Shown one piece after another: positions 38,261 through 46,117 of a stretch of DNA of 64,000 nt. The stretch covers positions 870,122 to 934,121 of the forward strand of contig NZ_KB895541.1 of assembly GCF_000374925.1 (NCBI RefSeq), read 5' to 3'. Origin of the DNA: Arthrobacter sp. 131MFCol6.1. GTDB lineage: Bacteria; Actinomycetota; Actinomycetes; Actinomycetales; Micrococcaceae. The position numbers were made by a program, and so were the translations under genes. The notes beneath the pieces were generated by a model. It was not told the DNA's origin and searched no databases. It worked only from the letters and a program-made list of their open reading frames with translations. The stretch's first letter is position 1. Each line of letters starts with the position of its first letter.

Positions 38261-38866
38261 ATGGCTTGGAACTTACGATCGATCAGCGGCGCCGTCCGCG
38301 ATGCCCTGCGCTTCCTGGACAAACTCGGCGGCTCCGCACCGGGGACCACCCGCGGGCCGGCGGCGAAACCCGCCGGAAAACCTGCGGCGAAGCGGCGGCC
38401 CGGCCAGGCACGTCCCGGCACCCCGACCCGCGCCACAGGCGGCACCCCGGCCGCCGGACTGACCGGGACATATCCCGGCGACTTCCGGGGGCGGGCCGCC
38501 GTCCGCTACGCCCCCGCACCCAACGGCCTGCCCGAGCCCGGAGAAATCGTCTGGACCTGGGTGCCCTACGAGGAGGACTATTCCCAGGGCAAGGACCGCC
38601 CGGTGCTGCTGGTGGGCACCAGTGGCCGGTATTTGCTGGGACTGATGCTGACGAGCAAGGACCACGACGGCGACTCCCGCCGGTCGGATGACTACGTGGA
38701 CATCGGCACGGGACCCTGGGACCGCCAGGGCCGGCCCAGCGAAGCGAAGCTGGACCGGGTTCTGCAGATCAATTCCAAGGACATCCGGCGCGAAGGGGCG
38801 ATCCTGGACGCAGGCCGCTTCAACCTCGTCGCGGCCGCGCTGCGGGAGAGCCGCGGCTGGAGCTGA
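38261..38866 (+). CDS. PemK/MazF-fold protein with basic N-terminal extension
   Basis: 201 residues. The C-terminal ~110 residues match the PemK/MazF fold: 'EPGEIVWTWVPYEEDYSQGK' opens it, and 'DRPVLLVG' holds the conserved R-P pair. The first ~90 residues are a Pro/Ala/Lys/Arg-rich, probably disordered extension absent from classical MazF. No antitoxin gene is adjacent on either side. It may be a solitary RNA-binding or RNase derivative rather than a toxin. The ATG at 38261 is supported by TATGGT 6 nt upstream. Confidence 0.82.
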   Translation: MAWNLRSISGAVRDALRFLDKLGGSAPGTTRGPAAKPAGKPAAKRRPGQARPGTPTRATGGTPAAGLTGTYPGDFRGRAAVRYAPAPNGLPEPGEIVWTWVPYEEDYSQGKDRPVLLVGTSGRYLLGLMLTSKDHDGDSRRSDDYVDIGTGPWDRQGRPSEAKLDRVLQINSKDIRREGAILDAGRFNLVAAALRESRGWS

Positions 38867-39069
38867 CCCGGCGGACACCCTGTGCGGCGGCGGATCGCCA
38901 CCCGCACTCGTGCCTGCACGTTGATCTCTGCTATTATTTACAGCTGTGTGTCCGTGCAGGTCGACGGCCACAGATGGTTGGTCGCCATAGGTATCCCCAC
39001 GCCGCTCAGTCAATGGCCAATCTGAAAGCCCTCTAGACCATTTTCCGCATTGAAAAAGAGAGTTCACAC

Positions 39070-39330
39070 GTGGCTAATATCAAGTCCCAGAAGAAGCGCA
39101 TCCTGACCAACGAAAAGGCTCGCCTGCGCAACAACGCAGTCAAGTCCGAGCTGAAGACGGCCATCCGCGCCGTCAACACCGCCGTTGAGTCCACCGACAA
39201 GGATGCTGCGGCTGTTGCACTGCTTTCTGCCAGCCGCAAGCTGGACAAGGCCGTCAGCAAGGGTGTTCTCCACAAGAACAACGCTGCAAACCGCAAGTCG
39301 GCCATCTCCAAGAAGGTCAACGCGCTCTAA
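39070..39330 (+). CDS. rpsT: 30S ribosomal protein S20
   Basis: 86 residues, rich in Lys and Ala. The conserved start '[20 protein letters not shown]' and end '[19 protein letters not shown]' are clear. It binds 16S rRNA early in 30S assembly. GTG 39070 follows AAAGAGAG. The AT-rich stretch at 38930-38940 upstream is a likely promoter region. It is convergent with holA. Confidence 0.98.
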   Translation: MANIKSQKKRILTNEKARLRNNAVKSELKTAIRAVNTAVESTDKDAAAVALLSASRKLDKAVSKGVLHKNNAANRKSAISKKVNAL

Positions 39331-39336
39331 GGTTTC

Positions 39337-39387
39337 CAGTTCACTTGAACTGATGATTGTGGCCGGCACCCCTTGGGTGCCGGCCAC
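39337..39387. terminator. two hairpins between rpsT and holA
   Basis: CAGTTCA-CT-TGAACTG (39337-39352) is a small perfect palindrome. GTGGCCGGCACCC (39359-39371) pairs with GGGTGCCGGCCAC (39375-39387). Neither has a clear T tract. Confidence 0.6.
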
Positions 39388-39509
39388 ATCCAGTTAAGAC
39401 GTACCGTCATGAACCAACTTCGCGCCCATTCGGGTACGCCGCCAACTGGCCGCGCCGGGTCCGGACCCGCAGGGCCGACAGGCCCGGACCCTAGGTTCGA
39501 ACGCGGGTG

Positions 39510-40526
39510 TCAGGAACTTCGCGCTGAAGTGGCAATCACCGTCACCGCATGTTCCACGGCATAAACGGGATCCCGGGAGAGGCCCTTAACCTGGGCGTCG
39601 GCCTCGGCGGTGACCTGGATGGAGCGGACCAGCCCCTCGGGCGTCCAGCGCCGGACTTCCCGCTGGGCCTGTTCGACGAGCCAAGGCTGCATTCCCAGTT
39701 GCTTGGCGATCTGCGAGGACGACCCCTGCGCACCGGCCACCTTAGCCAGGGAGCGCAACTTCGACGCCAGGGCAGCCACGATCGGAACGGGGTCCGCGCC
39801 GGTGGCCAGGGCATGGCGAAGTGTGGAGAGGGCCAGGGGGCCGTTGCCGGCCATCGCGGCGTCTGCGACCTTGAAAGCTGTTGCCTCGACCCGGCCGCCG
39901 TAGTACTTGTCCACCATTGCCGAGTCCACGCCGGTGGTGGCGTCAGCGATCAGCTGGCTGCAGGCGGCGGCTAGTTCCGCGAGTTGCGCGCCGACGGCGT
40001 TGACGAGGGCGTGCACGGCGTCGGGCTCGATACGACGGGAGGCCGCCCGGAACTCGGCCGTGACGAAGGCGATTTTCTCGGCGTCCTTTTTGAGCGGCTG
40101 GCAGTCGACTACGGGCCAGCCCGCGGCCTTGATGGCGTCCAGCAGCTTCTTGCCGCGCACTCCCCCGCCGTGGCGGAGCACCAGGAAGGCGTCCGGTTCC
40201 GGCTGGGCCACATATTTCAAGGCATCGGCGAGGAAGGCATCGTTCATCGCCTCGAGCCCGTCGACCTCGATGAGCTTTTGTTCGCCGAACAGTGAAGGGC
40301 TGACGTTCATTGCCAGGGACCCGGCTGTGTAGCTGCCGGCATTGAGCCGCGTAATTTCGACGTCGGGCGCCACCGCGCGGACTTGCCCGCGGATACGGTC
40401 CATGGCTCGGGCACCCAGGTAGTCTTCCGGACCGCCCACCAGGACGACGGCAGCAGGTGTCACGTCGCGCCAGGTGGCGGTGTTCGACGCCGAGGTCCTG
40501 GGCCGTTGGGTCTGGGCAGCAGCCAC
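39510..40526 (-). CDS. holA: DNA polymerase III delta subunit
   Basis: 338 residues of the clamp-loader delta subunit, which opens the sliding clamp. The N-terminal AAA+-like domain contains 'VVLVGGPEDYLGARAMDRI' and 'VSPSLFGEQKLIEVDGLEAM' (clamp-binding region). The C-terminal collar domain follows ('WLVEQAQREVRRWTPEGLV'). The GTG start, with GGGAGGAATC upstream, lies inside the 3' end of comEC (67-nt overlap). It is convergent with rpsT. Confidence 0.94.
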   Translation of the reverse strand: MAAAQTQRPRTSASNTATWRDVTPAAVVLVGGPEDYLGARAMDRIRGQVRAVAPDVEITRLNAGSYTAGSLAMNVSPSLFGEQKLIEVDGLEAMNDAFLADALKYVAQPEPDAFLVLRHGGGVRGKKLLDAIKAAGWPVVDCQPLKKDAEKIAFVTAEFRAASRRIEPDAVHALVNAVGAQLAELAAACSQLIADATTGVDSAMVDKYYGGRVEATAFKVADAAMAGNGPLALSTLRHALATGADPVPIVAALASKLRSLAKVAGAQGSSSQIAKQLGMQPWLVEQAQREVRRWTPEGLVRSIQVTAEADAQVKGLSRDPVYAVEHAVTVIATSARSS

Positions 40527-42466
40527 TCGTGATTCCTCCCGGAAGTTGGTTTGCGGACTCTAAGCGTCCCACGCCCGGACCGGTGGTCCAAGCCGCGGCT
40601 ATAGGTCTGCCGGGCGGCTGACCGTGCCGCCGCCTGCGACCGTCCGTCGAGGACGGCCACCACCCGCGCGTGCGCCGCCAGGACACCCCGAACAACCGCG
40701 GCCGGGTGCAGGGCGAGCCACGCCGTCGCCAGCACAGTCGCGGAAAAGAGTCCCATGGTGGCTGCGCCGAAGGCCCCTTCCGGCCAAGGCAGGGCGGCGC
40801 CCGGGAGGGCCGCGAAGAACCGCGCGACGCCCGCCACTGCGCCTGCGAAGACAGCAGCTGCGGCCATGAGGAGGCCCGCTGCGGCGGGGACAGCGGGCAG
40901 GAGCGCCGCGCCGGCCGTGCCGAGGAGTGTTACTGGCGCCACGAGCGCTGCAGCGGCCATATTCGCGGGCAGGGCGTAGGCGCCGAACTGCGGCTGCAAC
41001 AGTACGATCGCCGGGGCGCAGAAGAGCTGGGCGGAGAGGGGGACGGCGACGCCGGCTGCCGCCCAGCGCGGCACCGAGGGTGGCAGCCAGTCCATGATGC
41101 GGCGTCCGGTGACAACGATTCCCAGCGTGGCCAGGACCGAGAGCAGGAACCCGAAGCTGGTCGCCAGGACCGGCTGCGCCACCAGCAGGCCGATGACGGC
41201 CACGCAGAGCAGGCTGAGTCCGCGCCCTGCCCGGCCAAAGGCCACGGACGCGAGGCCGATGCTGCCCATGAGCGAGGCCCTCAGCACGCTGGGATCGGGT
41301 CCCACCATGAGGACGAACAGCGCGAGCCCCGCGAGACTGGCCCCAGCGGCTGCTGTGCGCGGAAGCCGGAGGGTGCGGGCGGTGAGCAGCAGCGTCCCCA
41401 GGATCAGGCTGCAGTTTGCCCCGCTGACGGCTGTCAGGTGCGTCATCCCGACGGTCTTCATGGCGGCTTCCAACTCGGCGTCCAGGGCGCTGGTGTCACC
41501 GGTGACCATGCCGGGCAGCAGCCCGCCGGCGTCGCCCCCGAACCGTGCCGCCGCGGCGGTGAAGGCGCGGCGTAGCTCCCCGGGACCCTGCTGCCAGGGC
41601 CCGGGTCCACGCAACAGGGTCGGCGCGGACGTCGCTGCCATGAGTCCCGTCTCCGGCTGTCCTGGAGCGGCCGGCCGGAGCTTGCCTGTGGCGCGCAGGT
41701 GCTGGCCCGGAACGGCGTCTCCCCACGAGGCCCCGCCCATGACGACGAGTCGGGCGTCCCCTGCGACCCTGTGGCCGCCGAAGGTCATCGCGGTCAGCTT
41801 CACGGGAACTGCCCAGCGGTCGGCCAGGCCACCGGCCCCGGGAATCCTGAGCCGCCGCGGGGCGCTTTCAATTTCCAGTTCCGCGACGACGGCCGCGCGG
41901 GCGGCCACGGCTTCGGCGATTGCGCCGTCATGCCGCTGGGAGGCCTCGACGGCGGCGTGCGCGGCCGCCGCGAGGGAGAGCGACAGCGCCACTGCCACCG
42001 TGGCACGTAAGCTGCGCGGAGCCGCCTGCCCGGCACTGGGGCCGAGCCCGGCGCCGCCGCGCCCAATCCTGGCGCGCCGCTTCCCCTCCGGCCGGATCCC
42101 AGAACGGCCGAGTTTGACGCGGCCGGGCAAGAAGAGCATGATTCCGGCCGCCGCCGCCAGGGCAGTGCAGAGGCCGGCCAGTCCAGCAGGGGGCAACCAG
42201 TTCCCGGCACCGGCGGTACCCCAGACGAGGAGTGCCGGGAACACCAGCCGCAGGTCCGTCCGCCGTCTCCGTGCGATCTGGCGCTGACGAGAGGCGGTGT
42301 CACGCGCGGGTTTGAGTGCTTCGCGGATCTGGCCGGCGGCCACCGGATCATCGTGCTCCTTGCGGGCCGGGGAACGGACGGCCGCGTCGGCGTAGCGCTG
42401 CCATCTGCTCGGTGGGACCCTCACAGAACCCAGCCGGCTGGTCCGATTCACGCCGGGCTGTGCCAC
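40460..42466 (-). CDS. comEC: ComEC/Rec2-type DNA uptake channel, no metallo-beta-lactamase domain
   Basis: 668 residues. ComEC forms the inner-membrane channel for single-stranded DNA in transformation. N-terminal helices (about 65-110) are followed by a DUF4131-like exposed region, then the competence domain beginning near 'LLPGMVTGDTSALD' and 'MKTVGMTHLTAVSGANCSLI'. That last motif, with its His, Ser and Gly-Ala-Asn residues, is typical of ComEC. About ten helices follow. The C-terminal MBL nuclease-like domain of many ComEC proteins is absent; only ~40 polar residues follow the last helix. GTG 42466 overlaps the end of comEA, giving 1 nt between stop and start. Confidence 0.9.
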   Translation of the reverse strand: MAQPGVNRTSRLGSVRVPPSRWQRYADAAVRSPARKEHDDPVAAGQIREALKPARDTASRQRQIARRRRTDLRLVFPALLVWGTAGAGNWLPPAGLAGLCTALAAAAGIMLFLPGRVKLGRSGIRPEGKRRARIGRGGAGLGPSAGQAAPRSLRATVAVALSLSLAAAAHAAVEASQRHDGAIAEAVAARAAVVAELEIESAPRRLRIPGAGGLADRWAVPVKLTAMTFGGHRVAGDARLVVMGGASWGDAVPGQHLRATGKLRPAAPGQPETGLMAATSAPTLLRGPGPWQQGPGELRRAFTAAAARFGGDAGGLLPGMVTGDTSALDAELEAAMKTVGMTHLTAVSGANCSLILGTLLLTARTLRLPRTAAAGASLAGLALFVLMVGPDPSVLRASLMGSIGLASVAFGRAGRGLSLLCVAVIGLLVAQPVLATSFGFLLSVLATLGIVVTGRRIMDWLPPSVPRWAAAGVAVPLSAQLFCAPAIVLLQPQFGAYALPANMAAAALVAPVTLLGTAGAALLPAVPAAAGLLMAAAAVFAGAVAGVARFFAALPGAALPWPEGAFGAATMGLFSATVLATAWLALHPAAVVRGVLAAHARVVAVLDGRSQAAARSAARQTYSRGLDHRSGRGTLRVRKPTSGRNHEWLLPRPNGPGPRRRTPPPGAT

Positions 42467-42467
42467 G

Positions 42468-43448
42468 TCAGATACCCACCAACGGGAGCAGGGCCTCGAG
42501 CAACTTGGGACCGATCCCGTCAACGGCGTCGAGCTCCTGCACGGTCTTGAACCGCCCGTGCTGCCGGCGCCAGTCCACGATCCGCTGCGCCAGCACCGGC
42601 CCGACGCGCGGGAGAGTCCCGAGCTCCTCGAGGCCGGCGGTGTTGAGGTTGACCTTCCCACCACCGCTGACTGGCCCTGTGCCGCCCGCACCGGAACCGG
42701 GCGCAGATGAGCCGCCCGCGGGCGCATCCGGCTCATCGGGTTCGCCGCGGATCGGCACCAGGACTTTCTGCCCATCCTCCAGGACGGCTGCCAGGTTGAG
42801 CCGGTCCGGGTCCCCGAGGCCAGCGGGTCCGCCGGCGGCCGCAATCGCCTCGTGCAGACGGCTTCCCGCCGGCAGTTGAACCACCCCCGGGCTGGCCACG
42901 GCACCGGCAACATGGACCTCGATGCTTTCCGGCTCTCCGGAGCCACCGTCTCCCGGAGGCGCGGTTGTCTCGCCAGGTGCGGGACCTGGTGCTTCCTCGG
43001 CGGCAGCGGCGGAGTCGCTGAGAGCCACCACCTGAGCGCCGCCGGTGCCGGCCTGCCACCAGAAGCAGCCGCCCAACAGCACTGTGAGGACGCCCAGCAG
43101 AGCCGCAGCCTGCACCCCGGTCCTGGCCCGCAATCGCAAAGTTGACGGGTGCCTCCCTGCACGGCGGTACCCGCGGGTTGCATCCGCATGGCGTGAAGGG
43201 TCGCCCCCAACGCGCCGTCCAGCAGCGCGGACGGCTTCGGCCGCCCGGGTCGGAACGGGGGTGTCCGGTGCCGGCACCTGCACCTCCAGCAGCCCCATGG
43301 AGTTGCCTGGTTCCCGGCCGGGATCCGGGAATTTGTCCGGATTCGCAGCGTCCCCCGCATCCCGGGCATCCCCGTGCGTCGCCGCCAGGCGTTCACGGGC
43401 AGCCCTAACTCCCGTGTCGGATCCAGCTCCCGGGTTGCGGCGTGACAT
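42468..43448 (-). CDS. comEA: ComEA-type DNA receptor
   Basis: 326 residues. A long polar cytoplasmic N-terminus (~110 residues) precedes one membrane helix (about 112-130). A SLBB domain ('IEVHVAGAVASPGVVQLPAG') follows, then a Gly/Pro-rich linker, and a helix-hairpin-helix domain ('[21 protein letters not shown]', in part) that binds double-stranded DNA outside the membrane. ATG 43448 has no Shine-Dalgarno but follows TAGAGT by 7 nt. It is first in comEA-comEC-holA. Confidence 0.93.
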   Translation of the reverse strand: MSRRNPGAGSDTGVRAARERLAATHGDARDAGDAANPDKFPDPGREPGNSMGLLEVQVPAPDTPVPTRAAEAVRAAGRRVGGDPSRHADATRGYRRAGRHPSTLRLRARTGVQAAALLGVLTVLLGGCFWWQAGTGGAQVVALSDSAAAAEEAPGPAPGETTAPPGDGGSGEPESIEVHVAGAVASPGVVQLPAGSRLHEAIAAAGGPAGLGDPDRLNLAAVLEDGQKVLVPIRGEPDEPDAPAGGSSAPGSGAGGTGPVSGGGKVNLNTAGLEELGTLPRVGPVLAQRIVDWRRQHGRFKTVQELDAVDGIGPKLLEALLPLVGI

Positions 43449-43455
43449 GGAAACG

Positions 43456-43461
43456 ACTCTA
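43456..43461 (-). promoter_or_regulatory. -10 box for a leaderless comEA transcript
   Basis: TAGAGT on the minus strand ends 7 nt before ATG 43448. Confidence 0.5.
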
Positions 43462-43478
43462 GGCAGCCCTCACGCCCG

Positions 43479-43542
43479 CTGATACCGGGGACCGGGCGTA
43501 TGTGGAAATACCTGAGTAATACGCGTAGATCCCCGGCATCAG
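43479..43542. repeat. long imperfect inverted repeat upstream of comEA
   Basis: CTGATACCGGGGA (43479-43491) and TCCCCGGCATCAG (43530-43542) are complementary with one mismatch. The interval also contains CGTAT/ATACG and the palindrome TACGCGTA (43520-43527). It could bind a dimeric regulator of either divergent gene. Confidence 0.7.
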
Positions 43543-43673
43543 GCAAGTATTCCCTACGCTGGTGCCCGCCCGGACCCGGTGGTAACGTCTGCATCCAATC
43601 GAGAAGACTTTGCCGGCTGGGGGCAACCCTGATCGCCTGGATGTAAACATCAGGCGGCGAAAGCTGGTGTGCA

Positions 43674-44585
43674 ATGAAGTGGTTGTTTGGGCCCGCGGCG
43701 GTTCTGGCGCTTGGCGGTGCCATGCTGCCGGCCCCGCCCGTTGTGGCAGATACAACGCAAGCCACTTCAACCCAGGTCGTGAAGTTTTCTCTGGAAAGCA
43801 GCTTCTGCCCTCAGCACGGTCTTTACGGCATAGCGCATGTTTCGGTCGACGGCACGGCGGGAATGAATGCCGACCAGAATTTTATCTGGACGACCCAAAC
43901 AGCCGCCACATCCATCCATGCCGTTCCGCCGCAGGGCGCCGTCGCCAATGTCACGATTGTCTACCACTGCAACGTCCAGGTGCTCTGGTGGCTGGAGCCC
44001 GGCAGTGCCCACAGGGTGAAAGCGGCCCTTTGGGTCAACGGCTCAGGCGAGCAGCCCAGCTACACTATCGGGCCGAATCAGCCAGCCCCCGGGCCAACGC
44101 CTCCAACAACGCCCCCGCCAACGACTCCGCCTCCGACGACCGCGCCGGCGACCCTGCCATCAACCGCCCCGCCGACGTCAGTGTCAACAACCGCGCCCAC
44201 GCCTTTGCCGACGACCCTGACGACGATCCCGGCACCCCTTGCGCCGACCCCGCCGCCGGCGGCCATACCGACCACCGAGCCAACGTCCGAGCCAACGTCC
44301 GAGCCAGTGACCGTGCCGACGACCCCGGCAACGCCCGCGCCGCCAACGTCCGAGCCAACGTCCGAGCCAACGCCAGCGCCGACGGTCGCGCCAACCACCC
44401 CGCCAACGTCCGAGCCAACGACCCTGCCAACGTCGGAGCCAGCCACCCCACCAGCCACCCCACCAACGTCCGAGCCAACGTCGGAGCCAACGACCCTGCC
44501 AGCGACACCGCCAACGGCATCGTCCACACCTGCGTCGACGGAATCGCCGACGCCCGGACGGACATCGCCCGTGCCTACCCCCTGA
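43674..44585 (+). CDS. secreted protein with Thr/Pro-rich repeat tail
   Basis: 303 residues. A signal peptide covers about 1-25 ('PAAVLALGGAMLPAPPVVAD'). A ~110-residue globular part with two Cys ('ESSFCPQHGLYG', 'IVYHCNVQVLWWLE') may form one disulfide. From about residue 140 on, the protein is almost only Thr, Pro, Ala, Ser and Glu, with many P-T-S-E-P-T repeats. That suggests an extended wall-spanning or glycosylated stalk. No LPXTG anchor is seen. The family is not recognised. The upstream Shine-Dalgarno is weak. Confidence 0.72.
   Translation: MKWLFGPAAVLALGGAMLPAPPVVADTTQATSTQVVKFSLESSFCPQHGLYGIAHVSVDGTAGMNADQNFIWTTQTAATSIHAVPPQGAVANVTIVYHCNVQVLWWLEPGSAHRVKAALWVNGSGEQPSYTIGPNQPAPGPTPPTTPPPTTPPPTTAPATLPSTAPPTSVSTTAPTPLPTTLTTIPAPLAPTPPPAAIPTTEPTSEPTSEPVTVPTTPATPAPPTSEPTSEPTPAPTVAPTTPPTSEPTTLPTSEPATPPATPPTSEPTSEPTTLPATPPTASSTPASTESPTPGRTSPVPTP
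44282..44500. repeat. 12-bp coding repeat (CCAACGTCCGAG) in the secreted protein gene
   Basis: Units encoding P-T-S-E recur at 44282-44306, 44348-44371, 44404-44416 and 44466-44489, mixed with variants. Because the unit is a multiple of three, frames on both strands stay open through it. Confidence 0.8.
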
Positions 44586-44606
44586 AACGCAGTTACGGCC
44601 CGGGGT

Positions 44607-44792
44607 TCACTTCTGATAGGTGATGTACGCCTCGTACTGCACCCGCCACTTGTCCGCGGCCTTGGGATCCGGCACCGTGGTGGTGAGGAACTGAACGCTG
44701 GTCACTTGGCCCTTGAGGTATTTCAGCCACTTGGTCACCTCTTCGGCAACGTCGCGGTCGAATTGGGCTACGTGGTGCACCTGCATTGCCAT
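44607..44792 (-). CDS. small conserved-looking protein of unknown function
   Basis: 61 residues, no membrane segment or signal: 'MAMQVHHVAQFDRDVAEEV' then an amphipathic helix 'TKWLKYLKGQ' and a short C-terminal part with 'ADKWRVQYEAYI'. A good GGAGG lies 6 nt before the ATG, which supports translation. It is about 110 nt upstream of the degV stop on the same strand but has its own context. I do not recognise the family. Confidence 0.6.
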   Translation of the reverse strand: MAMQVHHVAQFDRDVAEEVTKWLKYLKGQVTSVQFLTTTVPDPKAADKWRVQYEAYITYQK

Positions 44793-44905
44793 GGCGGCCT
44801 CCGGATTCGCATGTTCGCTGGGTTCGGTGGAGTGACTTTACCGCCGCCGCCCGTTCACGGCCAGAGGCCAGCGCCCGCGCAGATGGAGCGGATGGACCCG
44901 CCGGA

Positions 44906-45982
44906 CTAGTCGCCGGCTTCCGTCTCTTCGGCCGCCGCCCCGCCAGGGCGCGCTTCCCCGCCCGCCGGGGCAGCGACGTCCCCGGCGAAGGCATCGGGCT
45001 TCGCTGCGGTTGGGGTGCTGCCCTCCCCCACGATCACCGCCAGCACACCGAGCCCCGCATGGGCCGCCAGGACGGCCGGGAGTGCGCTGATCTGGGCCGG
45101 CGGGCATTCCGGCAATGCCACGGCCAGGCGCCGGGCAAGGTCTTCGGCCTCGGCCTGGTTGCCGAAGTGGTGCACCGCCAGCCGTGCCTGCCCGGCAGGG
45201 CGGGTGGAGGCGTCAGCGGCCACGATTTCTTCGAGCCGTGCGATGGCCTTCCCCGCTGACCGGACCTTTTCCAACGGGATAATCCGGCCATCGTCAACCG
45301 CCAGGATGGGTTTGATCGAGAACATGGTCCCCCAGAGCGAGGCCGCCGCCCCGATCCGGCCGCCCCGGCGCAACTGTTCCAGGCTCGGCACATAGAAGTA
45401 CACTTTGGTGCGGTCCAGCCTGTCCTGCGCGAAGGCCAACACCTCGGCCGCGCTCCTGCCGTCGGCGGCCGCGACCACCGCGCCCTGCACGCCCATCCCC
45501 TGCGCCATTCCAACCGTCCGGGAGTCGAGGACCTCTACCGGGATGCCGACCCGTTGGGCTGCCAGACGGGCGGCGTCGGCAGTCCCGGAAAGCCCTGCGG
45601 AGATGTGAATGGAGACCACGGACTGAAAGCCACGCTCGCTGGCCTCCCGGTAGGCGTGTTCAAACTGCCCCGGTGACGGACGCGAGGTCTTGACGGGCTT
45701 GCCGCTGGCCAGTGCCACGGCGATGGTCTCCGCAATGTCGTCCTCACCTTCGCCGTAGATTTCGGCGCCGACCATAACGGGCATGGGGACTACAGTGAGC
45801 CGACCGTCAGCAGCGAGAGCCCGGATCCAGTCGGCGGGCAGCGCGGCAGCAGAGTCCGTGACCACCGCAACCTGCACGACGGCGGCCGGAGCCGCTTCGG
45901 GGATGCCTCCCCGGGAACCCTGCCGCAGGCGAACAAGCCGCTCGCGCAGCCATGGCCAGCCTGACGGCTCGCGGTCTGGCAC
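44906..45982 (-). CDS. DegV family fatty acid-binding protein
   Basis: 358 residues. DegV/FakB proteins bind a fatty acid for phosphorylation by the FakA kinase. After a ~35-residue charged N-terminus the domain starts 'VAVVTDSAAALPADW'. 'PVKTSRPSPGQFEHAY', 'SIHISAGLSGTADAA' and 'EVLDSRTVGMAQGMG' carry the lipid-headgroup Ser/Thr. The C-terminal ~40 residues are an Ala/Gly/Glu-rich tail. GTG 45982 follows AGGAGG. It lies downstream of leuS after a hairpin. No fakA is present in the window. Confidence 0.9.
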   Translation of the reverse strand: MPDREPSGWPWLRERLVRLRQGSRGGIPEAAPAAVVQVAVVTDSAAALPADWIRALAADGRLTVVPMPVMVGAEIYGEGEDDIAETIAVALASGKPVKTSRPSPGQFEHAYREASERGFQSVVSIHISAGLSGTADAARLAAQRVGIPVEVLDSRTVGMAQGMGVQGAVVAAADGRSAAEVLAFAQDRLDRTKVYFYVPSLEQLRRGGRIGAAASLWGTMFSIKPILAVDDGRIIPLEKVRSAGKAIARLEEIVAADASTRPAGQARLAVHHFGNQAEAEDLARRLAVALPECPPAQISALPAVLAAHAGLGVLAVIVGEGSTPTAAKPDAFAGDVAAPAGGEARPGGAAAEETEAGD

Positions 45983-46068
45983 GAAGGACCTCCTGCTGTG
46001 GGGACGCATGGACTTTTTTGCCGGCGAGGGCAATCGTGCCCGTCCCATTGCCTGCACTGGTTGCCTGT

Positions 46069-46098
46069 ACTGGCCGCCGGGGTCAACCGGCGGCCAGT
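46069..46098 (-). terminator. hairpin after leuS
   Basis: ACTGGCCGCCGG (46069-46080) and CCGGCGGCCAGT (46087-46098) with a 6-nt loop. No U tract. It lies just after the leuS stop. Confidence 0.6.
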
Positions 46099-46117
46099 GT
46101 CAGGCTAGTACGCCCGG

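Noticed and set aside
42480..43765. N-terminal extension of the comEC frame to 1101 codons
   Set aside because: The upstream part overlaps comEA in another frame and shows no ComEC-like sequence. GTG 42466 right after the comEA stop is the sensible start.
43610..44623. Alternative 337-codon frame through the Thr/Pro repeat region
   Set aside because: Kept open only by the 12-bp repeat. It lacks a signal peptide and gives Arg/Asp/Asn repeats without features, whereas the 43674 frame has a signal peptide and globular domain.
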